From positions 1-6,550 of the forward strand of contig JAAZVD010000090.1 in NCBI GenBank assembly GCA_018623785.1: a DNA stretch of 6,550 bases, written 5' to 3'. The notes beneath the pieces were generated by a model. It saw nothing but the letters and a program-made list of their open reading frames with translations, was not told the DNA's origin and did not search any database. Of this stretch, positions 5,248 to 6,550 are shown piece after piece. This DNA is from Bacteroidota bacterium (GTDB lineage Bacteria > Bacteroidota > Rhodothermia > Rhodothermales > UBA10348). The translations under genes were made by a program, and so were the position numbers. Numbering within the stretch: the first letter of the stretch is position 1; every line of letters begins with the position of its first letter.

Positions 5248-6550
5248 GATAGAAACGTTCTCACTGCGACGGTGCTGATTGCCATCATCATGGTAGTCTG
5301 GCTTACCTGGTTGGCTCCGGCCCCTCCCCCGCCAAGGCAGGACCAGTCGGTTGCTCCGGATTCAACTGTTGAGCAAATGGACTCCCAGGAGTTCGTTGAG
5401 CAGGGCGATCCGGAGGTTGGCTCGGTTCAGGGGTTGGCCGCTGACGACAGTACGTTCGTGCCCGGCCAGGACAGTGAGATCCGGACGATCGAGGTCGAAA
5501 ACAGTGTTTACCGGGCCGTGCTGTCCACGCAGGGCGGAACCTTCACTTCGTTCGAGCTGAAGCAGTACACCGTTGCGGGAGCGGAGCGCTACGTGCAGTT
5601 GGTGGATTCGACCAAGGGTGGAGCTCTGGGGCTGCTCTTCACATCACCAGGCAGCCGTAACTACGACACGCGCGCCTTCATCTTCGAGGCCAACACGGCC
5701 GAGACGTCTATCCAAGTAGCCGATGCGCCGGTGTCCCTCTCCTTTGCGGCCGAGGTCGGCGGCGGGAAAATCATTCTATCCTACACCTTCGAGCCGGATA
5801 CGTACGAGATAGGTCTGAACGTGGAACAGCCAGGCGCCTCGTCCTTCTCCACGAGAGAAGGGTACGAACTGGTGTGGAACGGCGGTGTGCCGTTCTCTGA
5901 GCTGGATCACGAAACCTCATCCCAGAACACCGGTGCGTTTGCTCGTACGGGCGGATCCGTAGAGGATGTGCTACTCAATTCGGATCCCTACGACGAGCTT
6001 TCGTTGCGCGGGGAAGTGGACTGGGTAGCGGTCAAGAACAAGTACTTTACGGTCGTCGTGATGCCGCAACAGCCTACGCGCGGGGCGGAGCTGATCGGCG
6101 AGCGTGTGGGCGAAGTATCTGACGCGTACGGGCGTCATGACTATCTGGCCAGTCTCCTCATGCCGGCCGCCGGCGCGGAGCCGGATACGTACACCATGTA
6201 CATGGGGCCTATGGTTTATGGCAACCTGAACGACTATGACCTGGATCTCTATGACATGGTCGATTTCGGGTGGGATTTCTTTGAAGTCATTACGCGCCCC
6301 TTGGCCCGCTTCATCTTCATCCCGGCCTTCACGTATTTGAGTACGATCATGCCCTACGGCTGGGTGATCATCGTGCTCGCCCTGTTGATTAAGCTGGTTC
6401 TCTACCCGCTCACGAAGACGTCCTTCAAGAGCATGGCCAAGATGCGCGAGCTGCAGCCGCGCATGGAAGCGATCAAGGAGAAGTTTGCGGACAACCCGCA
6501 GAAGCAGCAGGAAGCCATGATGAAAATGTACAAGGAGACGGGGGTCAATC
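5245..6550 (+). CDS. yidC: Membrane protein insertase YidC/Oxa1, N-terminal 435 residues (3' end outside window)
   Basis: The frame is open from TTG 5245 to the window edge. It encodes an N-terminal MDRN plus a membrane helix (about residues 5-23), a proline-rich linker, and a large periplasmic P1 beta-domain (about 70-335, ending YMGPMVYGNLNDYD). The start of the insertase core follows: FFEVITRPLARF, a helix from about 371 to 387, LYPLTKTSFKSMAKMRELQP, and a cytoplasmic coiled region reaching YKETGVN. YidC inserts and folds inner-membrane proteins alone or with SecYEG. The big P1 domain is the form found in Gram-negative bacteria. The remaining transmembrane helices lie beyond the window. 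At the position of the conserved groove Arg (Arg366 in E. coli, in the R-x-x-x-YPLTK context) this protein has Lys383. The gap to rnpA is 89 bp and holds no yidD. Confidence 0.97.
   Translation, partial: MDRNVLTATVLIAIIMVVWLTWLAPAPPPPRQDQSVAPDSTVEQMDSQEFVEQGDPEVGSVQGLAADDSTFVPGQDSEIRTIEVENSVYRAVLSTQGGTFTSFELKQYTVAGAERYVQLVDSTKGGALGLLFTSPGSRNYDTRAFIFEANTAETSIQVADAPVSLSFAAEVGGGKIILSYTFEPDTYEIGLNVEQPGASSFSTREGYELVWNGGVPFSELDHETSSQNTGAFARTGGSVEDVLLNSDPYDELSLRGEVDWVAVKNKYFTVVVMPQQPTRGAELIGERVGEVSDAYGRHDYLASLLMPAAGAEPDTYTMYMGPMVYGNLNDYDLDLYDMVDFGWDFFEVITRPLARFIFIPAFTYLSTIMPYGWVIIVLALLIKLVLYPLTKTSFKSMAKMRELQPRMEAIKEKFADNPQKQQEAMMKMYKETGVN

Overview
The window looks like chromosomal DNA from a Gram-negative, diderm bacterium of moderate-to-high GC, plausibly Rhodothermota/Bacteroidota-like. 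The hints are a YidC with a large periplasmic domain, starting MDRN and carrying Lys at the usual groove Arg position; weak Shine-Dalgarno sequences; GTG/TTG starts; a tRNA gene without encoded CCA; and a membrane-anchored beta-propeller regulator. The lineage is an inference. No mobile element, CRISPR array, rRNA or long repeat was seen.

Left part (1-2265), carbohydrate metabolism: the 3' end of an aldose 1-epimerase gene (galM-like, +, 1-183) converges on a two-gene minus-strand operon. In transcription order that operon is a PfkB-family sugar kinase (2265-1300) and a predicted exported lipoprotein sialidase of the BNR/Asp-box GH33-like type (1303-233). The two genes overlap by ATGA. A plausible reading is that the sialidase releases sugars outside the cytoplasm and the kinase and epimerase handle sugars inside, but the substrates are unknown.

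Middle (2266-4063): a 259-bp divergent intergenic region separates the operon from a 512-codon plus-strand gene. Its protein has a signal peptide, a kelch-like periplasmic beta-propeller, one transmembrane helix and a cytoplasmic winged-helix-like C-terminus. This looks like a one-component transmembrane transcriptional regulator and is the least ordinary gene here. Its divergent position makes the kinase-sialidase operon a candidate target.

Right part (4064-6550), housekeeping: a minus-strand tRNA-Val(UAC) with its own consensus promoter and intrinsic terminator lies back-to-back with the rpmH-rnpA-yidC cluster on the plus strand. rpmH (L34, 51 aa) and rnpA (RNase P protein) are complete. 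yidC (TTG start) runs off the right edge. The yidD gene often found between rnpA and yidC is absent from the 89-bp gap. The rpmH leader is long and contains a candidate hairpin just before the start codon.
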